From the NCBI GenBank assembly GCA_963743285.1, contig CAVUPF010000001.1, positions 558,001 through 622,000 on the forward strand: a stretch of 64,000 nucleotides of DNA, given 5' to 3'. A program made the translations under genes and the position numbers. Positions 1 through 11,304 of the stretch are shown piece after piece. Within the stretch, counting starts at the first letter, position 1, and the number at the start of each line of letters is the position of its first letter. The stretch comes from CAVUPF01 sp963743285 (lineage in GTDB: Bacteria; Actinomycetota; Thermoleophilia; Solirubrobacterales; 70-9). The notes beneath the pieces are model-generated. The model did not search any database and had not been told where the DNA came from. It saw only the letters and a list, made by a program, of their open reading frames with translations.

Positions 1-155
1 GCGCGGAGGTCCGCGACTCGGTGCTGCTCGAGGGTTGCATGGTAGGCGAGGGGGCGCGGGTGAGCGGCTCGATCCTCGCCCCCGGCGTCGATGTCGCGCC
101 CGGCGCCGAGCTCGACGCCGCGGTGATCGGCGCGCGTGAGAAGGTTCCGGCCTGA
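1..155 (+). CDS. C-terminal end of a sugar-phosphate nucleotidyltransferase (partial)
   Basis: The reading frame enters from the left edge and stops at 153-155, overlapping the next ATG by one base (TGATG), so the two genes are probably translationally coupled. The roughly 50 visible residues form left-handed beta-helix hexapeptide repeats (for example DSVLLEG, GARVSGSIL and PGAELDAAVIG). This is the tail seen in mannose-1-phosphate guanylyltransferase and glucose-1-phosphate transferase families, and it resembles the tail of the complete gene at 2490-3497. Coupling to a phosphomannose/phosphoglucose isomerase suggests NDP-mannose or NDP-glucose supply. The catalytic domain is outside the window, so the substrate cannot be read. 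Confidence 0.75.
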   Translation, partial: AEVRDSVLLEGCMVGEGARVSGSILAPGVDVAPGAELDAAVIGAREKVPA

Positions 156-1144
156 TGCTCGAAGACGTCCTCGCTATCCCCGACCATCTGCGCGACGCCC
201 TGTGGCGAGTCGAAGCGGCGCGCCTGCGGCCGGCTGATGCGGCCGGGCTGATGGTCTGCGGGATGGGCGGTTCGGCGATCGGCGGGGACCTCGCCGCGGC
301 GGTGCTCGGCGAGCGCCTCAGCAGGCCGCTGCTCACGGTCAGGGGATACGAGCTCCCCTCTTGGGCGACGCCGGAGTGGGCCGTGCTGTGCTCCAGCTAC
401 TCGGGCGACACGGAGGAGACGCTCAGCTGCTTCGCCGCCGCCGGGGCGCTCGGCGCCAGGCGCTTCGTCGCCGCCACCGGCGGCGCCCTGGTCGAGGGCG
501 CGCGCCAGGACGGCGTGCCGGTGATCGGCCTGCCGGGGCTCCTCCCTGCTCCTCGCACCGCGGTCGCCTACATGCTGATCTGCGCGATGGAGATCGCCGC
601 CCTGACCGGCGCCGCGCCAACCCTGCACGCCGAGATCGAAGCCGCCGCCGCCTTCCTGGCGGAGCAGGCGGGCAACCTGCAGTCGCGAGCCCTGGAAGTC
701 GCCGAGAGGCTGGAGGGAACTCTGCCGGTCCTCTACGGCAGCGACCTTACCGCCCCCGTCGCGCGCCGCTGGAAGACCCAGATCAACGAGAACGCAAAGC
801 TCTCCGCCTTCTATTCGGAGCTGCCCGAGGCCGACCACAACGAGATCTGCGGTTGGGAGGGCGCCGGTGCAAGCGGCTCCAGGCCAGCCGCCGTCTTCCT
901 CGAGGACGCCGCTCAGCACTCCCGCGAGCGGCGGCGCTTCGAGCTGACCGCAGAGGCGATCGCCGCTCGGGGCGCCGCGGCGATCCGGATCGAGGCCGAG
1001 GGCGATTCGCGCACCGCCCGGCTGCTCTGGGCGACGATGCTCGGCGATCTCGTCTCGCTGCGGCTCGCCGAGTCCCACGGCGTCGACCCCCTCCCGGTCG
1101 AGGCGATCGAGCGCTTCAAGGCCGCCTTGGGGCAGCCGGCGTAG
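155..1144 (+). CDS. Bifunctional phosphoglucose/phosphomannose isomerase (SIS domain)
   Basis: A 329-residue SIS-domain protein. The N-terminal half has the sugar-binding signature CGMGGSAIGGD (about residues 35-45) and a second phosphate-contacting loop SSYSGDTEET (about 80-89). The C-terminal half has the catalytic-region motif SELPEADHNEICGWE typical of the bacterial/archaeal bifunctional PGI/PMI family. It should interconvert fructose-6-phosphate with glucose-6- or mannose-6-phosphate in the cytoplasm. It starts on the stop codon of the upstream nucleotidyltransferase, which fits an activated-hexose operon. Length is normal and no defect is seen. Confidence 0.9.
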   Translation: MLEDVLAIPDHLRDALWRVEAARLRPADAAGLMVCGMGGSAIGGDLAAAVLGERLSRPLLTVRGYELPSWATPEWAVLCSSYSGDTEETLSCFAAAGALGARRFVAATGGALVEGARQDGVPVIGLPGLLPAPRTAVAYMLICAMEIAALTGAAPTLHAEIEAAAAFLAEQAGNLQSRALEVAERLEGTLPVLYGSDLTAPVARRWKTQINENAKLSAFYSELPEADHNEICGWEGAGASGSRPAAVFLEDAAQHSRERRRFELTAEAIAARGAAAIRIEAEGDSRTARLLWATMLGDLVSLRLAESHGVDPLPVEAIERFKAALGQPA

Positions 1145-1189
1145 GTCCTACGTATCCTTCGCCGGGCCCCGACCACACGAAAGGAACCG

Positions 1190-2469
1190 ATGGCAACCGC
1201 CGCATCCAACTACGACATCGCCGATATCTCGCTCGCCGACGCGGGCCAGAAGCGGATCGAGTGGGCCGATCGCCAGATGCCGGTGCTCACTCGATCCGCG
1301 AGCGCTTTGAGCGCGAGAAGCCGCTGGACGGATTGCGGATGGCCTGCTGCCTGCACGTCACCACCGAGACGGCGAACCTGGTGCGCACCCTGAAGGCTGG
1401 CGGGGCCGAGGTGGCGTTGTGCGCCTCCAACCCGCTTTCGACCCAGGACGACGCCGCAGCGGCGCTGGTCGACCGCTTCGGCACCGAGGTCCTCGCGATC
1501 AAGGGCGAGGACAACGACACCTACTACCGCCACATCGAGGCCGCCGTCGACCAGCACCCCCAGCTGACCATGGACGACGGCGCCGACGTGATCGGCGTCC
1601 TGCACGGGAAGCGGCCCGAGCAGCTTTCCGAGGTCATCGCCGGCATCGAGGAGACGACCACCGGCGTGATCCGGCTCAAGGCGCATGGAGGCGGACGGCG
1701 CGCTCGCCTTCCCGATCATCGCCGTCAACGACGCCGACACCAAGCACTTCTTCGACAACCGCTACGGCACCGGCCAGTCGACGATCGACGGGATCATCCG
1801 CGCCACCAACGTGCTGCTCGCCGGCAAGCGCTTCGTCGTCGCCGGCTACGGCTGGTGCGGCAAGGGCGTGGCGATGCGGGCCAAGGGCCTCGGCGCCCAC
1901 GTGATCGTCACCGAGGTCGACCCGCTGCGCGCGCTGGAGGCGGTGATGGACGGCTTACGAGGTGATGCCCGATGGAGAGGCGGCGCCGCGAGGGCGACAT
2001 CTTCTGCACGGTGACCGGCAACAGCGACGTGATTGCGCGGCGAGCACTTCGAGCGCATGAAGGACGGTGCGATCGTCTGCAACACCGGCCACTTCAACGT
2101 CGAGATCGACATCCGGCGCTGCGCGCGCTGACCGTCGTCGACGTCGCGAAGCGCGGCCGCTCGTCGAGGAGTTCACCGGCTAAAGGACGGGCGCGAGGTC
2201 TTCCTGCTCGCCGAGGGGCGCCTCGTCAACCTCGTCCGCCGCCGAGGGCCATCCCGCGGCGGTGATGGACATGAGCTTCGCCAACCAGGCGCTCGCCGCC
2301 GAGTACGTCGCGAAGAACCACGCCAGCCTGGAGACCAAGGTCTACTCGGTGCCGCGCGAGATCGACGCAGGAGATCGCCCGCCTCAAGCTGGAGACCATG
2401 GGCGTCACGATCGACAGCCTCACCGAGATCCAGTCGACGTACCTGGCCTCATGGGACCAGGGCACCTGA
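1190..2469 (+). pseudogene. sahH: Adenosylhomocysteinase, broken by many frameshifts
   Basis: S-adenosylhomocysteine hydrolase, which splits SAH into adenosine and homocysteine in the methyl cycle. The ATG at 1190 follows AAAGGA. Family sequence can be followed to the TGA at 2467 (..STYLASWDQGT) but only by changing frame about eight times, for example near 1290, 1684, 1956, 1968 and 2040 and several times after 2125. Recognisable pieces are LHVTTETANLVRTL, the NAD-binding loop VVAGYGWCGKGVA, VTGNSDVI, NTGHFNVEID and the C-terminal SFANQALAAEYV. Every segment is still well conserved, so this looks like indel errors in the consensus sequence rather than a decayed gene; a true pseudogene is less likely. 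Confidence 0.88.
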
Positions 2470-2489
2470 TTTCCGCCTAAGCGGTCGTG

Positions 2490-3497
2490 ATGCGGGCCAT
2501 GGTCTTAGCCGCGGGGTTGGGAACTCGGCTGCGACCGATCACCTACGAGATGCCGAAGCCGATGGTGCCGGTCTTGAACCGGCCGGTGATGGAGCACATC
2601 GTGCGACTGCTCGGCGGCCACGGCTTCATCGAGACGATCGCCAACCTGCACTGGTTCCCGGAGCTGATCGAAGCCCACTTCGGCGGCGGCGCGAACTTCG
2701 GAGTCGAGCTCTCCTACAGCCGCGAGGAGCGGCTGCTCGGCACCGCGGGAGGGGTGCGCGCCGCGGCGGAGTTCCTCGGCGACTCCTTCCTGGTCATCTC
2801 CGGCGACGCGCTCACCGACATCGACCTCGGTGCGATGCGCGATTTCCACGCCTCCCACGACGGGGTCGCCACCCTGGCGACGAAGCGGGTTAAAGAGACC
2901 AGCCAGTTCGGGGTTGCGATCACCGGCGCCGACGGTCGCATCCAGGGCTTCCAGGAGAAGCCCGACCCCGCCGAGGCGCTCTCGAACCTCGCCAACTGCG
3001 GCATCTACATGTTCCGCTCTGAGGTCTTTGACTTCTTCCCCGCGCCAGGGGCGAGCAGGGCGGCGGGACCGGATGACCCGCTCGGGTTCGCCGATTGGGC
3101 GATGGACGTCTTCCCGGCGCTGCTGGCCGACGACGCGCCGTTTTACTCGCACCAGGTCGAGGCCTACTGGAACGACATCGGCAACCTCGACCAGCTTCGC
3201 GGCGGCAACTTCGACGCGCTGTGCGGGGCGGTCAGGGTCGATCCCGGGGTCCCGGAGGTCGCCGACGGCGTCCGAGCCGCCGGCCCGCTCGGCGACGCCG
3301 AGGTCGAGCCGCCGGCGCTGATCGGAGCCGGAGTCGAGCTCGGCAAGGGAGTCCGGATCGAGGGCCCGGCGATCCTCGGCGAGGGATGCCGGATCGGTGA
3401 CGGTGCCCGGATCCGCGACTCGATCTTGCTGAAAGGCGCCGAGCTGGCCCCGCAGACGTTCCTGATCGGCGCGATCGCGGGTCACGCCCACCAGTAG
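2490..3497 (+). CDS. NDP-sugar pyrophosphorylase (mannose-1-phosphate guanylyltransferase-like)
   Basis: A 335-residue nucleotidyltransferase. It opens with the family signature MVLAAGLGTRLRPIT (nucleotide-binding loop) and MPKPMVPVLNRPV, followed by GTAGGVR, the metal-binding Asp in ISGDALTDID, and FQEKPD. The C-terminal third (from about residue 260) is a hexapeptide beta-helix (LIGAGVELGKGV, AILGEGCRIGDGA). It should make GDP-mannose or an ADP/UDP-sugar from sugar-1-phosphate. A GTG lies just before the chosen ATG, but the family normally begins M-R/K-A-x-V-L-A-A-G. The gene is intact although both flanking genes (sahH and secA) are frameshifted. Confidence 0.85.
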   Translation: MRAMVLAAGLGTRLRPITYEMPKPMVPVLNRPVMEHIVRLLGGHGFIETIANLHWFPELIEAHFGGGANFGVELSYSREERLLGTAGGVRAAAEFLGDSFLVISGDALTDIDLGAMRDFHASHDGVATLATKRVKETSQFGVAITGADGRIQGFQEKPDPAEALSNLANCGIYMFRSEVFDFFPAPGASRAAGPDDPLGFADWAMDVFPALLADDAPFYSHQVEAYWNDIGNLDQLRGGNFDALCGAVRVDPGVPEVADGVRAAGPLGDAEVEPPALIGAGVELGKGVRIEGPAILGEGCRIGDGARIRDSILLKGAELAPQTFLIGAIAGHAHQ

Positions 3498-3651
3498 TCA
3501 CGGCTCCCGATCAAGGCCAGCGCCGATCCGCCGACCCCAGCCTGGCGGCCGGCGCCCGGGCGCCGGGCCGCGGCCGCGGCGCTCTCCCGAGAAACCTTGC
3601 CCGCTGCCGGTGAGGGGCGTAGCATCGGGGTACAGACCCGAAGGAGGCAGC

Positions 3652-3999
3652 ATGCGAATCGAGATCCGTGGTCGCAACGTCGAGATCACCGACGAGCTGC
3701 GAGAGCACGTGCAGAAGCGATTCCGCCGGGTGGGCAAGCAGGTCTCGGAGTTGGCGACGCTCGAGATCGAGATCACCGAAGAGCGCAATCCCTCGATTGC
3801 CGAGAGTCAGGTGGCGGAGGCGACCCTGCGGCTCAAGGGCGTCACCCTGAGAGCCCGAGAGGCCTCGGCGGAGATGCCCCACACGATTCACGAGCTGGCG
3901 GAGGACATCCGCCGTCAGGTAAAGAAGCACCGTGACCTGCGCCGCAAGCGCGCCCTGACCCGGCGCGCGGTCGGGCGCATGCGTGGACGTACCGCCTAA
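3652..3999 (+). CDS. hpf: Ribosome hibernation promoting factor (HPF/RaiA family, short form)
   Basis: A 115-residue protein beginning MRIEIRGRNVEIT, the standard start of the sigma-54 modulation/ribosome hibernation family. The ATG at 3652 is preceded by a strong AAGGAGG at 3641-3647, which decides against the longer in-frame start at 3610. It keeps the family core (DELREHVQKRF, EIEITEERNP, THTI-like PHTIHELAEDI) and a very basic C-terminus (RRKRALTRRAVGRMRG). The C-terminal dimerisation domain of long HPF is absent, so it should bind the 30S decoding region without dimerising ribosomes by itself. It stands alone just before secA. Confidence 0.88.
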   Translation: MRIEIRGRNVEITDELREHVQKRFRRVGKQVSELATLEIEITEERNPSIAESQVAEATLRLKGVTLRAREASAEMPHTIHELAEDIRRQVKKHRDLRRKRALTRRAVGRMRGRTA

Positions 4000-4025
4000 G
4001 CCCCGCCCATCGCTAACCTAGGCCG

Positions 4026-6759
<2,734 letters not shown>

Positions 6760-6798
6760 GAACGCAACAACCGCCACCTTTGCGCTCTCAGGTCTGCG

Positions 6799-7191
6799 AT
6801 GCGGAACTCTGACCCCGTAAGGGAGTTCATCAGGGCCTTCAACGCCGGCGATCTGGATGCCTTCGTCGGCGTCCTTGATCCCGGCGTTGAGCTGCATTCC
6901 ATGAAGGGGCTGCGAAAAGGAGTGGAGGCGGCGCGGCTGTGGGCGACGCGAGCCCCTGGGGGCGTGCAGCAGACGATCGAGTTGGAGGAGCTATACGAGG
7001 ACACCGACCGGGCGGTTGCCTCGATCAGGCGGATCTGGCGCTGGGCCGAGGACGACTCGCCGGCCGGCGAGGATGAGATGGCCTGGCTCTTTGAGCTGCG
7101 CGGCGGCAGGGTGCGCAGCTGGCGCCCATTCGAGGACCGCGCCGAAGCGCTGCGGGCGGGCGGATTCGAGCACGGGACTGGCGCTGGGTAA
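6799..7191 (+). CDS. NTF2-like / SnoaL-type small protein
   Basis: A 130-residue protein. The start DPVREFIRAFNAGDLDAFVGVLDPGVELHS is the usual opening helix-turn-strand of the SnoaL/NTF2-like cone fold, and the central WEAED-type strands (ALEELYEDTDRAVASIRRIW, MAWLFELRGGRVRSWRPF) end with the family's typical final strand. These folds bind small hydrophobic ligands or act as isomerases or limonene-epoxide-hydrolase-like enzymes, and no catalytic set can be assigned here. It lies between secA and prfB on the same strand, but the context gives no function. Confidence 0.7.
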   Translation: MRNSDPVREFIRAFNAGDLDAFVGVLDPGVELHSMKGLRKGVEAARLWATRAPGGVQQTIELEELYEDTDRAVASIRRIWRWAEDDSPAGEDEMAWLFELRGGRVRSWRPFEDRAEALRAGGFEHGTGAG

Positions 7192-7200
7192 GCTGCCTCG

Positions 7201-8320
7201 ATGGCCGAGGCCGCCTCAACCGAATCGGTGCCGGCGCGGCTCGCCGAAATCCGCGAGCAGTTGAAGCTGCTCGCGGATTACCTTTGACCCAGCTTCGCTG
7301 CGGGCCCAGGTGGAGCGGCTGGAGGCCGAGATGCAGCGGCCGGGCTTCTGGGAGGACCAGGAGGCAGCTGCCCGCATCTCCGCTGCCCATGCTCGTGCCC
7401 AGCGCAAGCTGAGGACCTTCGCCGAGCTGCAGTCCGAGGTCGGCGATCTCGATGAGCTGGCCGAGATGGCCGCCGCGGACGAGGAGATGGCGGTTGAGCT
7501 CGGCGTCCAGCTCGCCGCGGTCGAGGGGCGCCTCGCCGAGCTGGAGGAGGCGCGTCTGTTCAGCGGCGATTACGACTCCGGTGACGCGGTGATCACCGTC
7601 CACGCCGGGGCCGGTGGCACCGACTCCCAGGACTGGGCGGAGATCCTGCTCCGCATGTACCTGCGCTGGGCCGAGCGGCGTGGCTTTGAGGTCGAGATGA
7701 AGGAGGCCTCGCCCGGTGAGGAGGCGGGTCTCAAGTCGGCGACCTTCATCGCCCGTGGCGAGAACGCCTACGGCCTCTTCGCCGCCGAGCGTGGCGTCCA
7801 CCGCCTGGTGCGGATCTCCCCCTTTGACTCCTCTGCGCGCCGCCACACCAGCTTCGCCCAGGTCGACGTCGGGCCCCTGGTCGACGCGGGGGTCGAGGTC
7901 GAGGTCGACGACGCCGACCTGCGGGTCGACACCTATCGTGCCTCCGGCGCCGGCGGCCAGCACGTCAACAAGACCGACTCGGCGGTGCGGATCACCCACC
8001 TCCCCAGCGGCGTCGTAGTGCAGTGCCAGAACGAGCGCTCCCAGGCTCAGAACAAGGCCGTCGCGATGCAGCTGCTGCGCTCGAAGCTGATCGAGCTGGA
8101 GGAGCGCAAACGCGCCCAAGAGCTGGCCCGGGAGAGGGGAGAGGTGAAGGACGTCGCCTGGGGCTCGCAGATCCGCAGCTACGTGATGCAGCCATACACG
8201 ATGGTCAAAGACCACCGCACCGACCATCAGGTCGGCGACATCCAGCGGGTCCTCGACGGCGACATCGACGAGTTCATCCGCGACTACCTCAACAAGACCG
8301 CCGCCTCCTCGGCCGCCTAG
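7201..8320 (+). CDS. prfB: Peptide chain release factor 2, with programmed +1 frameshift
   Basis: RF2 recognises UGA and UAA and triggers peptide release. The first 28 codons (from ATG 7201) end at an in-frame TGA at 7285-7287. Reading resumes in the +1 frame as ..LADYL-DPASLRAQVERLEAEM and runs to 8320, about 372 residues in all, the normal RF2 length. The GGQ peptidyl-hydrolysis motif is in ASGAGGQHVNKTDS. The slip site CTT TGA C is the classical autoregulatory site: low RF2 lets the ribosome shift. The Shine-Dalgarno-like stimulator usually found just upstream is weak here. Confidence 0.93.
7279..7288 (+). promoter_or_regulatory. RF2 programmed +1 frameshift site
   Basis: The sequence TAC CTT TGA C places the conserved slippery CUU codon before an in-frame UGA and a following C, the arrangement known from Escherichia coli and many other prfB genes. 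Skipping the U of UGA gives CTT-GAC (Leu-Asp), which restores the frame that continues to the stop at 8320. It is therefore feedback control by RF2 and should not be corrected as an error. Confidence 0.9.
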
Positions 8321-8361
8321 GGGCGGCGCGGCTTGATCAGCCGGCCCCGGCCGGCCCTCGC

Positions 8362-8646
8362 TCAGCGGTCGCGGTCGGCGGCCGGGCCTGGTGCGAGCCA
8401 GTCGGTCTGCTCGCCGGCCAGCCGCTTGACCGTCAAGCGGCGGATCGCGTAGCGGTCGCATATGGACGGTGCCGTCGGGACGTCGAGGCTGACGATGAAG
8501 GCGCGCGCGGCCCGGGCTTTGGCCATCGCGCCGGCGCTGAGGTGCTCGCTCAGGTGGAGCAGCCCCTTTTCCGTGAAGCGCTCCCTGGCCTTGCCGAGCT
8601 GAAGCGATCCCCGCCCCCCTTTCAGCCAGTAGTCGACCGGGACCTC
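8362..8646 (-). pseudogene. C-terminal half of a secreted-protein gene split by an IS element
   Basis: 94 codons read from 8646 down to the TGA at 8362, beginning EVPVDYWLKGGRGSLQLGKA and containing LHLSEHLSAGAMAKARAAR and a Cys (SICDRY). There is no credible start of its own. The matching N-terminal half lies beyond the IS element at 9764-10102. Removing 8649-9763 and one copy of the AT duplication joins ..YTSYAPSD to EVPVDYW.. in frame, giving a 207-residue exported protein. I recall similar beta-strand-rich exported proteins in Solirubrobacter relatives, but the function is unknown. Confidence 0.75.
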
Positions 8647-8648
8647 AT

Positions 8649-9763
8649 ACCACTTCGCACACAAGGCAGGTGATAGCGTGGGGAGGTCGAACTTCGGTGG
8701 TATGGCTACTTCGATTGCGTTCCCAGAAGGCACCCTCGAGCGTATGGACGAGTTGCTGGCCGACAACAGGCTCTCGGCCCGCGAGCGCTCGCGGATAACG
8801 TGCATCCGTCTCCTGGCCCTGGGGTGGGAGGCTCAGGATGTCGCGGAGGCGGTTGGCATCACCCGCAGCAGCGTCTATCGACGCAAGGCGGAATTCCTCA
8901 AGGACGGTGAGAGCACGCTTCACACCGATCGCTGGGGTGGGCGCCGCGGCGGGGTCCTCACCGAGGCCCAGGAGGCCGAGTTCGTCGCCCACTTCGAGGC
9001 GGCTGCCCGCCAGGGGCAGATGGTGAGCGCCGCGGCGATGGCGGGCGAGCTGGCACGGCGGGCCGGCAGGCCGGCCTCCCCTGCGACGCTCTACCGGATC
9101 CTCGCCCGCCACGGCTGGCGCAAGGTGGTGCCGCGGCCGCGGCACCCCGAAGCCGATCCCGCTCGCCAGGAGGCGTTCAAGGAAACCTCCCGCAGCTCCT
9201 GGCGTCCGCCCGGGCGGACGATCGGCGCCCGCTGAGGCTGATGTTCATGGACGAGGCGCGCTTCGGGCGCATGAACCGCCCGGTGCGCTGCTGGGCGCCG
9301 CCCGGCGTGCGTCCCGTGGTGGACTGCCAGACGGTGCGCGAGTACACCTACGCCTACGGCGCGGTGTGCCCCAACGACGGGGCGCTTTGCTCGCTGATCA
9401 TGCCCACCATGCATAGCGAGTGCTTTGAGCACTTCGCGGCGGAGGTCTCCAAGCGCCACCCCGATGAGCTGATCGTCCTGGTCTGCGACGGAGCCGGATC
9501 GCACACCGCCACAGAGCTGTCGCTGCCCGGGAACATCCGCATCCTCACCCTGCCGCCCTACAGCCCCGAGCTGAACCCCACCGAGCAGCTCTGGGACCTG
9601 ATCCGCGAGCGGCGCTTTGCCAACAAAGCCTACGAGAGCCTCGGCGAGGTCGAGGACGACCTCGCCGAGGAGCTGTGCGCCCTGGAAGCGGACCGCCCCA
9701 CGATTCAGTCCCTCACAAGTCATCCCTGGATAACAGCGTCACTCAACTTGGTTGAGGATTAGT
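8649..9763 (+). mobile_element. IS630-family insertion sequence, about 1.1 kb
   Basis: The boundaries come from three observations that agree. First, a DDE transposase fills the segment. Second, the two ends form an imperfect inverted repeat: ACCACTTCGCACACAAGG at the left and, read on the other strand, ACTAATCCTCAACCAAG at the right, with 15 of the first 25 positions identical. Third, AT is duplicated at 8647-8648 and 9764-9765. IS630 elements normally duplicate TA; the overlapping TA register is also present, but only the AT register restores the interrupted reading frame. The insertion splits a gene on the minus strand. Confidence 0.8.
8702..9762 (+). CDS. IS630-type DDE transposase in two overlapping phases
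   Basis: The N-terminal part (from ATG 8702; a GTG at 8678 is possible) has a helix-turn-helix (WEAQDVAEAVGITRSSVYRR) followed by a second HTH-like region. Its frame ends at 9235. The catalytic part (ORF from 9241) carries the DDE triad: FMDEARFGR, VCDGAGSH and SPELNPTEQLW. The intervening residues (NLPQLLASARADDRRPLRL) are in the second frame, so a -1 shift near AAGGAAAC at 9179-9186 would give one protein of about 350 residues. This may be programmed frameshifting, as in some IS630 members, or a one-base deletion. Confidence 0.85.
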
Positions 9764-10102
9764 ATCAGACGGCGCGTAGGAGGTGTAGCCGACCGTGAGG
9801 CTGACGCTGTCGCGCGCTGCGGAGGTGATGATCCGAGCCGCGGCGCTGCGCAGCAGGCATTCGCTGGGCGGAAGATTCGCAGCTTCGGATTCTTCTTCTT
9901 GTTCTTCTTCTTCGGCGCGTTCTTCGCCTTCCCATGTTTCCCCGCCTTCTTCTTCTTCGTTGGCGGCGCTCGGCGCGAGGGCGGCCCGGCTGAGCGGGGC
10001 CGGGCGGGGCGATGCGGCGGCCGGCTGGGGGCTCGCCACGCCGGCGAGTGAGATCGAGAGGGCGATGCAGGCCGAGATGGCGAGCGGCTGCCAGCGCCTC
10101 AC
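9764..10102 (-). pseudogene. N-terminal half of the IS-interrupted secreted-protein gene
   Basis: It starts at ATG 10102 with a clear signal peptide (RRWQPLAISACIALSISLAG), followed by an Ala/Pro linker and a strongly acidic Glu-rich stretch (NEEEEGGE.., EEEEQEEESEAA). A folded region then begins with Cys (PPSECLLRSAAARI, SVSLTVGYTSYAPSD). Family sequence ends exactly at the IS boundary and the frame then runs into IS sequence (TNPQPS). The continuation is at 8362-8646. The intact ancestor would be a 207-residue exported protein of unknown function. Confidence 0.75.
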
Positions 10103-10165
10103 CTAGCCGATCAGCTTGTCTGCGCCGGGCATCCCAGCCTGGATCGGCGGGAAGGGACGGTCTCT

Positions 10166-10717
10166 TTAGAGAACGCCCTCGAGCTTCAGCAGGGCCTCCT
10201 TCATCGGCAGGCCGCCGCCGTAGCCGCCGAGGCCGCCGCCGCTGCGCAGGACGCGGTGACAGGGGACGACGATCGGGAGCGGGTTGGAGCCGCAGGCCGT
10301 GCCGGCGGCCCGCACCGCCCGCTCGTTTCCGGCGCGGCCGGCCATCTCGGTGTAGCTGCGTGTCTGTCCGTAGGGGATCCTGGCGATCGCGCGCTGCACC
10401 CTGGCGCGGAAGCCGCTGGTGAGCTGCCAGTCGAGCGGCAGCTCGAAAGCCCGCAGGCGGCCCTCGAAGTAGAGGTCGAGCTTGCGCCGCGTCTCCTCGA
10501 GCTGGGCCGGGTACTCGAGCAGCCGTGGCGAGACGCGGGTCGCGAGGTCCTCGAGCAGGTCCTCGGCGTCCTGGTTGGGCAGGCCGACTCGTATGAGACC
10601 GCGCTTGGTGGCTGCGAGCAGCAGCGGCCCAAAGGGCGAGTCGGTACTCGCGTAGGCGACGTCGAGCAGGCCCTCGGCGGCGGCGCGCTCGGCGAAACGT
10701 TGCAGCGAGGCCTTCAT
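10166..10717 (-). CDS. ogt: Methylated-DNA--protein-cysteine S-methyltransferase
   Basis: A 183-residue suicide DNA-repair protein that removes alkyl groups from O6-alkylguanine. It has the acceptor-cysteine motif VVPCHRV preceded by the helix-turn-helix region YGQTRSYTEMAGRAGNERAVRAAGTA and the Asn hinge. The C-terminus LGGYGGGLPMKEALLKLEG is typical. The start is ATG 10717, whose ATGA overlaps the stop of the upstream ECF sigma gene (10714-10716), so the two are probably co-expressed. The longer upstream frame runs through sigma-factor sequence and is rejected. Confidence 0.92.
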   Translation of the reverse strand: MKASLQRFAERAAAEGLLDVAYASTDSPFGPLLLAATKRGLIRVGLPNQDAEDLLEDLATRVSPRLLEYPAQLEETRRKLDLYFEGRLRAFELPLDWQLTSGFRARVQRAIARIPYGQTRSYTEMAGRAGNERAVRAAGTACGSNPLPIVVPCHRVLRSGGGLGGYGGGLPMKEALLKLEGVL

Positions 10718-11184
10718 GACAGCTCCCTTCGCAGTCGCTTGACTCCCTCGTGGAGGCTGCGGCGGGCCGCCTCCGGTGTGCAACCCAGCGCCGCGGCGAT
10801 CTCAGCGTGGGGCAGGTCGCAGGCATAGCGAAGCTCGACCGCGGCGCGCTGCTTGGGTGGCAGCGCCCCCACCATCGCCCAGATCTCACCGTCGGGCTCG
10901 GGGTCGCTGACCGCGACCTCGGCGAGCTCGGCGACCGGTACCGGCCGGCGCCCGTTGGCGCGATGGTGATCGACCGCCTTGCGATGGGCGATCGCCAGCA
11001 GCCAGCCCCGCAGGTTGCTGGCGTCGCCCAGCTTCGGATAGGCGCGCAGGGCGGAGACGAAGGTCTCCTGGAAGCAGTCCTCGGCGTCAAGGCGCCCGAC
11101 CGCGCCGCGCAGCACCGCCATCACATCGGCGGCGTGCTCGTCGAGCAGGGCTTGGAATGGGGGCAAGGTGCTCAAGGTGCTCAA
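10714..11184 (-). CDS. ECF-type RNA polymerase sigma factor
   Basis: A protein of about 156 residues with sigma region 2 (DAEDCFQETFVSALRAYPKL, SNLRGWLLAIAHRKAVDHHR) and region 4 (LPPKQRAAVELRYACDLPHAEIAAALGC, SLHEGVKRLRREL). The start is uncertain: three in-frame TTG codons lie 9 bases apart (11166, 11175, 11184) and no ATG precedes region 2 closely, so I use the outermost. The stop overlaps ogt by 4 bases (ATGA), suggesting a link to alkylation or another stress. No anti-sigma gene is adjacent. Confidence 0.85.
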   Translation of the reverse strand: MSTLSTLPPFQALLDEHAADVMAVLRGAVGRLDAEDCFQETFVSALRAYPKLGDASNLRGWLLAIAHRKAVDHHRANGRRPVPVAELAEVAVSDPEPDGEIWAMVGALPPKQRAAVELRYACDLPHAEIAAALGCTPEAARRSLHEGVKRLRRELS

Positions 11185-11304
11185 GTCACTGATTAAACGC
11201 GCTGCGGGGCCAAAACGTGAGACGGTGGCCTCGAGGGCGCGCCGCCGCCACACGCAGCCCCCCAGGCGGGCGAGCCGTGAGCCCACCTCGATTACCCTGC
11301 GGCG

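Noticed and set aside
361..1965. Long 534-codon plus-strand frame across the isomerase and sahH
   Set aside because: Its first part is an Arg/Pro-rich shadow of the isomerase; only a stretch inside sahH is real protein and that belongs to the frameshifted sahH gene.
7285..7287. Stop codon in prfB read as a sequencing error
   Set aside because: The CTT TGA C context and normal protein on both sides match the conserved programmed frameshift of RF2.
7025..8461. 478-codon minus-strand frame opposite prfB
   Set aside because: Antisense shadow in GC-rich DNA; prfB on the other strand has complete family motifs.
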